A stretch of DNA of 13,162 nt from CAILQE01 sp036745415 (GTDB taxonomy: Bacteria; Patescibacteriota; Saccharimonadia; Saccharimonadales; UBA4665): positions 1 to 13,162 of the forward strand of contig DAIOGF010000008.1 of assembly GCA_036745415.1 (NCBI GenBank). Direction: 5' to 3'. Shown here in pieces: positions 1-5,782 of the stretch. The notes beneath the pieces were generated by a model. It made no database searches. It saw only the letters and a list, made by a program, of their open reading frames with translations, and was not told the DNA's origin. Positions within the stretch are counted from its first letter, which is position 1, and each line of letters opens with the position of its first letter. Made by a program: the position numbers and the translations under genes.

Positions 1-28
1 GCTTATGCTTTTATTGGAGAATATTCTT

Positions 29-1462
29 TTATATATCTTCAATTTCAGCAGCTCCAAATACCTCATTTATCTTATTGATATTTTTTTTCTTATTTGTATC
101 GACCCTTGTCTCAATCTTCATACTTTTACCAAAGAATTTCTTAATTGCTTTATCTAAAACTGCCTTATTTTTAATTTCATCTATTTTCTTTTGATGGAAA
201 GCATAGTCGAATGTAAGAATAATTTCATCATCTAAAATTGTAACCTTAGCACTTTTTACAAGAGCGTGAATAGTGTTTTGTTTTTTTCTTAATTCATCTA
301 GAACATCATTCCAATTTCCATTAGGTTGAACTTCTAATTCTTCTTCAATGTCCTTTACTGCTTCTTTTTCTAAGTTTTCATCCGGGAGGTTTATTTCTTC
401 TTCTATTACCACTGGTTCTATTTTTTCTTCTATTATTTTTTTAGGTTCTTCTATCTTTTTTTCTTTAATAATTTTTAGTTCAACTTTAATAGTGTCTGTA
501 GTTTTTAGGTTAGATAATAGTACTAATATTAGTTTGCTTTTAGGATCTGAAGATTTGCTCACCTCTAGTAGTTCATTAAGGAGTTTAAAGGTAGTTTCTT
601 TATCTAATGATAACTCACCTTCTACTAATTTTCTTCTAATTATTCCCATGATAGCTTTAGATAAGTTCTCAGGATTAAATCCTTGATCATAGAGTTTATT
701 TAATTCTAAACTCATTTGCTTATAGTTGGGGTTAACGCTCTCTAGTAGATCTATTACGTCAGAAATAGTTCTTTCTGAAGGCATTCCTAGATAGTTAATT
801 ACATCTTCTTCCTCTATGTCATTTTTAATAGAGCTGATTTGATCAAGTAGGCTAATACTATCCCTGAAACTTCCCTGTCCTTTTTCTGCTAAAAGCCTAT
901 ATGCATCATCGCTTATTTTGTACCTTTCTTTTTGGGCTATTTCTTTAAGATGCTTAATAACGTCTTCATTGGATATTGGCTTAAAACTAAATCTTTGAGT
1001 ACGTGAGATTATGGTTTCAGGAAGTTTATGTGTTTCGGTAGTAGCTAGTATGAATATAACGTGCTCGGGTGGCTCCTCGAGTATCTTAAGGAGCGCATTG
1101 AATGCGGGTTTAGATAACATGTGCACCTCGTCGATAATATATACTCTATATTTTCCGGCGGTTGGTGTAATGTAAGCTTTCTCTCTTAGTTCTCTTATTT
1201 CATCAACGCCATTATTGCTGGCTGCATCAATTTCTACTATATCTATGTGATTTGAATCTTCGTTGTATGGCAGGTTATTTACGGCGTGAGCCAAAATTCT
1301 TGCCGTAGAGGTCTTGCCAACTCCTCTAGGTCCGGTGAATAGATACGCATGAGCTATTCGGTTATTTTTTAGTGCATTATTAAGAGCAGTAGTAATATGA
1401 CTTTGTCCTAATACTTCAGACAAATCCTTTGAACGATACTTCCGATATAATACCTGCCCCAT
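29..1462 (-). CDS. dnaX: DNA polymerase III subunit gamma/tau
   Basis: This is the clamp-loader ATPase of the replicative polymerase, 477 residues. Seen: Walker A GPRGVGKT at residues 44-51, Walker B IIDEVHML at 109-116, the sensor 1/arginine-finger stretch around SRTQRF (153-158), a sensor 2-like GSFRDSISLLDQ (197-208), clamp-loader domain III to about 320, a Glu/Lys/Ile-rich linker (about 330-380), and a C-terminal tau-type domain from NWNDVL (383) on. Odd features: the zinc-binding insert of four cysteines that normally follows Walker A is absent (residues 61-72 are a short loop), and I find no cysteine anywhere in the protein. Within the linker, codons 334-336 read GAA AAA AAG, which forms a candidate -1 slippery heptamer at 455-461. 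The ATG at 1460-1462 has no Shine-Dalgarno site, but an extended -10 box ends 9 nt upstream, so the mRNA is probably leaderless. The function is secure; the frameshift is inference. Confidence 0.97.
   Translation of the reverse strand: MGQVLYRKYRSKDLSEVLGQSHITTALNNALKNNRIAHAYLFTGPRGVGKTSTARILAHAVNNLPYNEDSNHIDIVEIDAASNNGVDEIRELREKAYITPTAGKYRVYIIDEVHMLSKPAFNALLKILEEPPEHVIFILATTETHKLPETIISRTQRFSFKPISNEDVIKHLKEIAQKERYKISDDAYRLLAEKGQGSFRDSISLLDQISSIKNDIEEEDVINYLGMPSERTISDVIDLLESVNPNYKQMSLELNKLYDQGFNPENLSKAIMGIIRRKLVEGELSLDKETTFKLLNELLEVSKSSDPKSKLILVLLSNLKTTDTIKVELKIIKEKKIEEPKKIIEEKIEPVVIEEEINLPDENLEKEAVKDIEEELEVQPNGNWNDVLDELRKKQNTIHALVKSAKVTILDDEIILTFDYAFHQKKIDEIKNKAVLDKAIKKFFGKSMKIETRVDTNKKKNINKINEVFGAAEIEDI
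455..461 (-). other. Candidate -1 frameshift (slippery) site in dnaX
   Basis: On the coding strand codons 334-336 are GAA AAA AAG, giving the heptamer A AAA AAG in the phase used by Escherichia coli dnaX. After a -1 slip the next codons read GAT AGA AGA ACC TAA, so translation would stop at 441-443 with a product of about 340 residues ending just past domain III. The run of seven A's could alternatively cause RNA-polymerase slippage, as in Thermus dnaX. I see no obvious upstream Shine-Dalgarno-like stimulator and no strong hairpin directly downstream, and A-runs are common in this AT-rich linker, so this is a candidate only. Confidence 0.45.
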
Positions 1463-1471
1463 AGTAGGTTT

Positions 1472-1480
1472 ATTATATCA
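1472..1480 (-). promoter_or_regulatory. dnaX extended -10 promoter element (leaderless)
   Basis: The coding strand reads TGATATAAT, a perfect TATAAT with a TGn extension, followed by exactly 9 nt and then the dnaX ATG. No good -35 hexamer lies 17 nt upstream, which fits an extended -10 promoter. The expected start of transcription falls at or within a few nt of the ATG. Confidence 0.6.
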
Positions 1481-1515
1481 GTTTAGTAATTTAAATATTG
1501 TTGTTAAAGATTAGG

Positions 1516-2079
1516 TTATTCGTAGTGGGCTTCAATTTTACGATAGCTTAGATCCGAATTGAAATTAATATCTTCAGCAACTGTTTTATTTAGAGCTATA
1601 TTAAGTACGGAGCCACCGATTAATGCTATAGCTCCGATTCCTACAGAAAGTACTTTATTTGTAGATTCACTGTTTGCTACTAAGAATGCCCCAGCTTCAC
1701 TAACTCCACCAAGTATTCCAGCGAAAGTCATGCTTTCTTGTGCACCCTTAATATTAAACGTTCTAGGTTGAGTTTCCCGCTCATTCGGGTGAAGTAGTAA
1801 TTGACTAACTGGAACGCTTTCAGCGTGGGATATCTCTTCGTATCGATTTACTAATTTATTAACTCTATTTTGAGTATAACTTTTATCTGCATATAAAACT
1901 CCAGATAGAACAATGCTAGATATAATACCACCTCCGAAGTTCTCTTGAGGATTTAGGCCGATAAAAATTCCAGAACCTATTAGTCCCGCTAAAACGCTAT
2001 TTCCAATGAACTTAGAGTGTGAAACTCTTTTATGTACTTCTCTTTTGATATGTAATTTTCTGGGATCATATTTATTCAT
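1516..2079 (-). CDS. Small multi-pass membrane protein of unknown function
   Basis: I do not recognise this family. The frame is open from an ATG at 2100, but I choose the internal ATG at 2077-2079 (MNKYDPRK, 187 residues). A TATAAT box at 2089-2094 with a 17-nt spaced TTGTAG lies immediately upstream, so the longer start would fall inside the promoter. Seen: a basic N-terminus (residues 1-23 rich in Lys, Arg and His), then four hydrophobic stretches at about 24-42, 49-64, 117-135 and 143-163 arranged as two helical hairpins. They are separated by a hydrophilic loop (65-115), and an acidic tail follows. Glycine-rich helices (GLIGSGIFIG, GILGGVSEAG) suggest tight packing. No enzyme motif is visible. 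It lies between the coiled-coil/beta-domain gene and dnaX on the same strand with its own promoter. Confidence 0.7.
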   Translation of the reverse strand: MNKYDPRKLHIKREVHKRVSHSKFIGNSVLAGLIGSGIFIGLNPQENFGGGIISSIVLSGVLYADKSYTQNRVNKLVNRYEEISHAESVPVSQLLLHPNERETQPRTFNIKGAQESMTFAGILGGVSEAGAFLVANSESTNKVLSVGIGAIALIGGSVLNIALNKTVAEDINFNSDLSYRKIEAHYE

Positions 2080-2088
2080 AAGAAAAAT

Positions 2089-2117
2089 ATTATATAACAA
2101 AATATATAACCCTACAA
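2089..2117 (-). promoter_or_regulatory. Promoter of the small membrane-protein gene
   Basis: On the minus strand: -35 TTGTAG (2112-2117), a 17-nt spacer and -10 TATAAT (2089-2094), then 9 nt to the ATG at 2079. It has the same box-to-ATG distance as dnaX and implies a leaderless mRNA. Confidence 0.6.
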
Positions 2118-2132
2118 TATGTATTTATCTTA

Positions 2133-2642
2133 CTAAAGTGCCGCTTCAATTGCAGCCCACTCAGTGGTGGAATCGTCTTCGGGAACGTTAACACTAATTT
2201 GATCGTTTGGCTTAGCTTTAAAGTAAGTAACGCTAGCAAGTAGTACTCGGAATCTTCTTGAGCCAGTATCTACAAAGTAGTGTCCATTTTCTAGAATTAG
2301 GGTTCCTACAATCTGTTTTCGAGGCACTGGACCGATTTGTTTGTATAAGAATGTGCCGTCATCAGCGATTGTTAGTTTTAAAATATCTCCTTGAACTAAT
2401 TTAGATTTAGATGCGTAGTTAGCTGGCACTGGGTATGTCTTACCATCACTTCCAACCATGTTTTGACCATCAAATACGCCCTCTATAATTTTTCCGATAG
2501 TATCATCGTTTTTAATTGGGGCGATTCTCTCGTCATCACCAACAAGACTAATAAGCAGCTCAGTAGCAGCAGCTAGATTAGTTTCAGCTTCTTGGATTAG
2601 AGATCTAAGTCTTTTGATTTGTTTGTCTGGTACGTCAGCCAT
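2133..2642 (-). CDS. Coiled-coil plus beta-domain protein, unknown function
   Basis: 169 residues with no assigned function that I can support. Seen: an N-terminal helix with a heptad-like pattern (about residues 5-35, IKRLRSLIQEAETNLAAATE), an Asp/Lys loop, then a compact beta-rich region (about 52-112) with GVFDGQNMVGSDGKTYPVP and GDILKLTIADDGTFLYKQIG, which looks like a small barrel of the OB or SH3 kind. A second strand-rich region (112-152) and an acidic C-terminus follow. There is no signal peptide or membrane segment, so it is probably cytosolic. The coiled coil followed by a barrel is superficially reminiscent of Gre-type or proteasome-ATPase N-domains, but I see no diagnostic motif. 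The ATG at 2640-2642 lacks a close Shine-Dalgarno site; GGAG lies 24 nt upstream. It follows the rplL terminator and has its own candidate promoter. Confidence 0.7.
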   Translation of the reverse strand: MADVPDKQIKRLRSLIQEAETNLAAATELLISLVGDDERIAPIKNDDTIGKIIEGVFDGQNMVGSDGKTYPVPANYASKSKLVQGDILKLTIADDGTFLYKQIGPVPRKQIVGTLILENGHYFVDTGSRRFRVLLASVTYFKAKPNDQISVNVPEDDSTTEWAAIEAAL

Positions 2643-2699
2643 TTTGTTATTGTTTTCTCGCTTTTACTCCAGTGTCTATTTTTACACTTTATTACCCTT

Positions 2700-2728
2700 A
2701 ACGTACCAGAATTAAAACTCTTTGTCAA
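2700..2728 (-). promoter_or_regulatory. Candidate promoter of the coiled-coil/beta-domain gene
   Basis: The minus strand has a perfect -35 TTGACA (2723-2728), a 17-nt spacer ending in TGG, and a poor -10 TACGTT (2700-2705). The TGn upstream of the -10 may compensate. The predicted leader is about 50 nt, so unlike its neighbours this gene would not be leaderless. Confidence 0.45.
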
Positions 2729-2745
2729 AGATTGCCATGCAAGCC

Positions 2746-2754
2746 TGTGGATAA
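2746..2754 (-). other. Single consensus DnaA-box sequence
   Basis: The minus strand reads TTATCCACA, an exact match to the bacterial DnaA box. It lies between the rplL terminator and the promoter of the next gene. I see no second exact box and no AT-rich unwinding repeats beside it, so an origin is not supported; it could titrate DnaA, be regulatory or be chance. Confidence 0.35.
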
Positions 2755-2787
2755 ATAAAATACCCTCTACCTTAAAGATAGAGGGTA
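2751..2787 (-). terminator. Rho-independent terminator of rplJ-rplL
   Basis: Perfect 9-bp arms TACCCTCTA (2761-2769) and TAGAGGGTA (2779-2787) enclose a 9-nt loop. Reading on the minus strand the hairpin is followed by TTTTATTTAT. It begins 27 nt after the rplL stop. A T-run on the plus-strand side is further away, so the minus orientation is favoured. Confidence 0.85.
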
Positions 2788-2813
2788 AGTTAGTTCTTTT
2801 TAGTCTTAAAAGA

Positions 2814-3218
2814 TTAAGCTAATTCTACTGTGGCACCAGCTTCTTCTAGTGCTTTCTTAGCGTTTTCAGCGTCTTCTTTCTTAGCCTTTTCAAGAACAGC
2901 CTTAGGTGCGCCATCTACGATAGCTTTTGCTTCACCAAGACCAAGACCAGTTAGGTCTTTTACAGCCTTAATTACAGCTACTTTTTGAGCTCCGGCGTCT
3001 TTTAGGATAACGTCGTATTCACTCTTTTCGTCAGCTGCTGGAGCTGCGTCACCTGCAACAGGAGCAGCTACTGCTACTGCTGGAGCGGCTGCAGATACAC
3101 CCCAGTACTCTTCTAGGAAGTGTACAAACTTACTAATTTCTAGAGCACTAAGTTTATCTAGTTCTTTTACTAGGTTTTCAAATTCTTTTGGAACTTCTAC
3201 CTTTACTTCTTCTGCCAT
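2814..3218 (-). CDS. rplL: 50S ribosomal protein L7/L12
   Basis: This is the stalk protein that recruits translation GTPases to the large subunit. It has 134 residues, slightly longer than the usual 120-130. Seen: N-terminal dimerisation domain (residues 1-42, LSALEISKFVHFLEEYWGV), an Ala/Pro/Val-rich flexible hinge (about 43-65), and the C-terminal factor-binding domain with KDLTGLGLGEAKAIVDGAP and the ending AGATVELA. The tryptophan in EEYWGVSAAAP replaces the more usual EKFGVSAAAP residue. It starts at ATG 3216-3218 with a strong Shine-Dalgarno AAAGGAG 7-8 nt upstream. It lies 10 nt downstream of the rplJ stop, so the two are co-transcribed, and it is followed by the terminator at 2751-2787. 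Confidence 0.98.
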   Translation of the reverse strand: MAEEVKVEVPKEFENLVKELDKLSALEISKFVHFLEEYWGVSAAAPAVAVAAPVAGDAAPAADEKSEYDVILKDAGAQKVAVIKAVKDLTGLGLGEAKAIVDGAPKAVLEKAKKEDAENAKKALEEAGATVELA

Positions 3219-3228
3219 ATTATCTCCT

Positions 3229-3762
3229 TTAATTACTTAAATTTTTTTCTCTGGCGTTAAGTACGTTAAGTAATCCACGTACGTTACCAGCTAGAACGTT
3301 AACAAAACCACTAAGTGGTGCAGCAAATGTACCAACAAGCATAGATCGTAATTGTTCTTTGCTTGGTAGGTTTGCTAGAGCTTTAACGTCCTCTGCTCCT
3401 AGGAATTCACCATCTAGAGTGAATGCACCAACGAATTCAAGATTTGGATTACTTTTTGCAAAGTTATTCAAAGCTTGTGCTGGAGCTACTTCATCTTCAG
3501 AGTTGAAAGCGTAAACAAGCATCTCATTAAGGGCGCTAGTGTCTACATCTTTAAACTTAGGATTGTTCTTTAGAGCCTGAATTACTAGACGGTTCTTAAT
3601 AACTTTTACGGTTGTACCGTTAGCTTTTGAAGAACGTCGTAATTCTTGCATGGCTTTAACTGTAGTACCTTTATATTTAGCAGCTACAGTTAATTTTGAA
3701 GTATCAATTAGTTGACTAACTTCATCGATAACTTCAGATTTCTTTTGCTTTGTTAAAGCCAT
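3229..3762 (-). CDS. rplJ: 50S ribosomal protein L10
   Basis: L10 anchors L7/L12 dimers on 23S rRNA to form the stalk base, and in many bacteria represses its own operon by binding the mRNA leader. It has 177 residues, normal for the family. Seen: N-terminal MALTKQKKSEVIDEVSQLI, the central YKGTTVKAMQELRRSSKANG RNA-binding segment (about 30-49), VIKNRLVIQAL, then the long alpha/beta part and the C-terminal helix for L7/L12 binding (GNVRGLLNVLNAREKNLSN). ATG 3760-3762 has an AAGGAG Shine-Dalgarno about 9 nt upstream. The leader at 3763-3962 carries an L10-type kink-turn element and an attenuator hairpin, consistent with autogenous control. Confidence 0.98.
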   Translation of the reverse strand: MALTKQKKSEVIDEVSQLIDTSKLTVAAKYKGTTVKAMQELRRSSKANGTTVKVIKNRLVIQALKNNPKFKDVDTSALNEMLVYAFNSEDEVAPAQALNNFAKSNPNLEFVGAFTLDGEFLGAEDVKALANLPSKEQLRSMLVGTFAAPLSGFVNVLAGNVRGLLNVLNAREKNLSN

Positions 3763-3846
3763 TTATTATTTCTCCTTGTTTAGGATTATACCTATCCAAT
3801 CGACCTTATTATATGGATTAGATTTTTTATAGGTTGCCCCTAATCT

Positions 3847-3895
3847 AAAAAGAAAAAGGTCTTTTGCTAGTAAATAAATTTACTTATCAAAGACC
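3847..3895 (-). terminator. Attenuator hairpin in the rplJ leader
   Basis: In the minus-strand leader, GGTCTTT (3889-3895) pairs with AAAGACC (3858-3864), with an inner GTAAAT/ATTTAC stem at 3883-3878 and 3875-3870. It is followed by TTTTTCTTTTT (3847-3857). This is a textbook intrinsic terminator upstream of the rplJ start, so it should act as an attenuator coupled to the L10-binding element just before it. A further GATTAG...CTAATC pairing begins at the end of the T tract and could be part of an alternative fold. Confidence 0.75.
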
Positions 3896-3919
3896 GTAAG
3901 ATTCTAAAAATAGATTTTA

Positions 3920-3960
3920 CCTAGGCGACATTATCAAGGTTTCCCCGTCGCTGTCTTTGG
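3920..3960 (-). promoter_or_regulatory. L10 leader (L10-L12 mRNA binding element)
   Basis: The minus strand has the features of the L10 leader (Rfam L10_leader family): CCAAAGACAGCGAC on the 5' side and GTCGCCTAGG on the 3' side. CC pairs with GG and GCGAC with GTCGC around the conserved AAAGACA kink-turn strand, with a GGGGAAACC-containing apical part. This matches the 23S rRNA site mimicked for L10 binding. It starts right after the predicted transcription start and precedes the attenuator. Confidence 0.8.
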
Positions 3961-3966
3961 CAACAC

Positions 3967-3996
3967 TTGTTATATCTTAGCAAAAAACGGTATAAT
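3967..3996 (+). promoter_or_regulatory. Promoter of the STAS/glycine-rich gene pair
   Basis: The plus strand has TTGTTA (3967-3972), an 18-nt spacer and TATAAT (3991-3996), followed by a leader of about 25 nt to the ATG at 4028. It interlocks with the rplJ promoter on the other strand, so the two probably compete. Confidence 0.55.
3969..3974 (-). promoter_or_regulatory. Candidate -10 box of the rplJ-rplL promoter
   Basis: The minus strand reads TATAAC, placing the transcript start at about 3962, just before the L10 leader element. The -35 position (3992-3997, TATTAT) is poor. The box overlaps the -35 of the divergent plus-strand promoter. Confidence 0.45.
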
Positions 3997-4027
3997 ATTC
4001 AATATAAAAGAGATATAAATAAAAATA

Positions 4028-4396
4028 ATGAATAACAAAATTAATTTCAATCCAGACGGATATTATGAAATAGATATTATGGGCGATCAATCTTCTGAAA
4101 CTATGATTATTTTAGGTAATGAAGCGAGTTCTTTAATTGATAAATCCGGCGGAAATTTAGACGATCAAATACTTGCCTTAATAGACTTTTCGAACATGGG
4201 AAAATGGGATTCCAGTGTTAGAATTGCATCTGCTGAATTATTTAAGAAATTCAAATATAAAAAAATTGCCATCATTGGAGCTAGTTTTGTGTTGAAGGAG
4301 TTAATGGGCGCTATGCTTATGACAATTGGAAAACACGATTTTGTTAAGATTTTTTCTGATAAAAATGAAGCCATTAAATGGCTGCTTGAAAAATGA
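4028..4396 (+). CDS. SpoIIAA/STAS-like protein
   Basis: 122 residues resembling the SpoIIAA-like (STAS/SEC14-type) single-domain family. Seen: a short N-terminal beta strand pair (GYYEIDIMG), IILGNEASSLIDKSG (28-41), the core strand and loop ALIDFSNMGKWDSSVR (50-65), a helix with AELFKKFKYKKIAIIGAS, and the terminal FVKIFSDKNEAIKWLLEK, where DKNEAIKWL is typical of the family's last helix. There is no signal peptide, so it is cytosolic. Members are anti-sigma-antagonist-like or lipid-binding in fold, and I cannot assign a partner. A weak AAAGAG precedes the ATG by about 15 nt. Its TGA stop overlaps the next gene's ATG (ATGA), and a TAA follows the TGA directly in frame. Confidence 0.75.
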   Translation: MNNKINFNPDGYYEIDIMGDQSSETMIILGNEASSLIDKSGGNLDDQILALIDFSNMGKWDSSVRIASAELFKKFKYKKIAIIGASFVLKELMGAMLMTIGKHDFVKIFSDKNEAIKWLLEK

Positions 4397-5772
4397 TAAA
4401 TTTTCGACATTTTGTTAGAACTATAGATATAACTATTACTGCATTCGTTGTAATTATTTTAGTTTTATTCATGTCGCCATATGTTAAAACTTATGCTACT
4501 AGTGGAACATGGGTCAGATCTACAAACGGTACGTATACCTTTACTGTTCCCTCAGATGTTAATTCAATTGAAGTTCAAGCTTGGGGTGCTGGTGGTGGCG
4601 GTGGAGGTAGTACCTCTTATGATGCTGGAACAGGAGATGGTGGCGGTGGAGGTGGGTATTCCATGAGAATTATTAATGTTACGCCTCTTTCTACTCATAC
4701 AGTAGTAGTTGGACAAGGCGGTGTTGGTGCTACTGGAGTAGCTTCTGGAATTATGTATAGTGGATTAAATGGCGGAAGTACGACTTTTGATAGCACCTCG
4801 GTAGTGGCCAATGGTGGCGCTGGAGGAAGAAGTGATGATTGTGGAGGAGATGGAGGTTGTGATTATACTAGTTCTCCTGGAGGAGCTATTGGCTCGGGTT
4901 TCTATGCATATTCCGGTGGAACTGGAGCATATCCATTTGGCTGTTCAATTTCGGGCGCAGAATATGGTGGAGCCGGAGGGTCTTCTGCTGGTACGAACAG
5001 TAATGGCACAAATGCCACAAATGATACATGTACAAACTATTTCAGTGGCGCTATAGCTCCATCTGGAGGAGGAAACGGTGGAAGTCCCGGAGACGCATCA
5101 AGCTCTTATGCTGGATATAATGGTTTCTCACCTGGAGGAGGTGGAGGAGGTGCTAGCTTTAAGAGCCCTACACATGCAAATGGTGGAAATGGTGCTGATG
5201 GACAAGTCATAATTACATATAATATTATGTCTAGTTCTACGAGTGCTTTAATTAACGTTTCTATAAACCCTATTATTACTATTTCTGATACTTCTGGAGG
5301 TTCATTAATTATGCCTACTATTACTCCAAATGTAAGTGCCGGAAGAATGTCGTGGATCTCTGATACCATTTCTGTAAATACAAATGATACATCTGGGTAT
5401 ACGACCACTCTACAAATGACTGGTACATCTAATTCATTAGGTGCATTGGCGGCTACAACTAATGGAACCACAGCCGCTCCTGCAGTATTTTCTCTGGGAA
5501 TTGGTTCATCTGCGCCAACAGGAGCTTGGGGCTTTTGTTTAGTTGGTGGAAGTGCATTTGGAACATGCGACAGCGGAACTGGATCTAGTGTTGCAATTAC
5601 TGCACATAAATATGCTCCTGTTCCTAAGTCAACTGATACTCCATTTACTATCGCTTCTATAAGCACCAATGGTTCGGGAACATCTATCATAACTTTTGGT
5701 GCAGCGGTAAATGTTGGCCAAGCTTCCGGTACTTATTCCGGTTCAGTAGTATATACTGCAACTACGAATTAA
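4393..5772 (+). CDS. Secreted glycine-rich surface protein
   Basis: 459 residues. Seen: an N-terminal signal or anchor segment (hydrophobic about residues 11-29 after FRHFVRT, with a possible cleavage after YVKTYA, 35). A glycine-rich domain (about 39-277) follows, opening with TYTFTVPSDVNSIEVQAWGA and closing with DGQVIITY, the framing strands of Gly-rich domains found in secreted and phage-tail proteins. The interior holds GGGGGG runs and four cysteines (150, 156, 184, 213). A Ser/Thr-rich beta domain (about 285-459) follows, with ISVNTNDTSGYTTTLQMTG, two more cysteines (382, 392) and the ending SGTYSGSVVYTATTN. No LPXTG motif or C-terminal membrane anchor is present, so it is released, bound non-covalently or held by an uncleaved N-terminus. 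The ATG overlaps the upstream stop by 4 nt with no good Shine-Dalgarno site, implying translational coupling. An adhesin or coat role is inference. Confidence 0.8.
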   Translation: MINFRHFVRTIDITITAFVVIILVLFMSPYVKTYATSGTWVRSTNGTYTFTVPSDVNSIEVQAWGAGGGGGGSTSYDAGTGDGGGGGGYSMRIINVTPLSTHTVVVGQGGVGATGVASGIMYSGLNGGSTTFDSTSVVANGGAGGRSDDCGGDGGCDYTSSPGGAIGSGFYAYSGGTGAYPFGCSISGAEYGGAGGSSAGTNSNGTNATNDTCTNYFSGAIAPSGGGNGGSPGDASSSYAGYNGFSPGGGGGGASFKSPTHANGGNGADGQVIITYNIMSSSTSALINVSINPIITISDTSGGSLIMPTITPNVSAGRMSWISDTISVNTNDTSGYTTTLQMTGTSNSLGALAATTNGTTAAPAVFSLGIGSSAPTGAWGFCLVGGSAFGTCDSGTGSSVAITAHKYAPVPKSTDTPFTIASISTNGSGTSIITFGAAVNVGQASGTYSGSVVYTATTN

Positions 5773-5782
5773 ATTAGGAAGA

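Noticed and set aside
1..28. A terminator for dnaX at the left edge
   Set aside because: Only a short GAATATTC palindrome is present with no GC stem or T-tract, and the window ends too soon to judge.
2700..2760. A replication origin around the DnaA box
   Set aside because: Only one exact box, no repeat cluster, no dnaA or dnaN beside it; not supportable.
3781..3820. A second promoter for rplJ from two TATAAT sequences close to its start (3787-3792 and 3809-3814 region)
   Set aside because: Neither has a recognisable -35 at the right distance, and the L10 leader plus attenuator upstream explain regulation better; they may just be AT-rich leader sequence.
4387..4399. UGA recoding (Gly or Trp) as in Gracilibacteria/SR1
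   Set aside because: Nine of the ten genes whose ends are visible stop with TAA or TAG, no conserved protein needs read-through of TGA, and the single TGA stop is followed at once by TAA and coincides with a family-typical C-terminus, so the standard code fits.
4565..5160. Tandem DNA repeats or a CRISPR-like array in the GGT/GGA-rich stretch
   Set aside because: The repetition is low-complexity glycine coding with irregular periods and an intact reading frame; there are no repeat-spacer units.
5106..5690. Minus-strand open frame opposite the glycine-rich gene
   Set aside because: It mirrors the Gly/Ser/Thr codons of the plus-strand gene as Pro/Val/Ala-rich sequence and has no ribosome site or promoter; it is a shadow.
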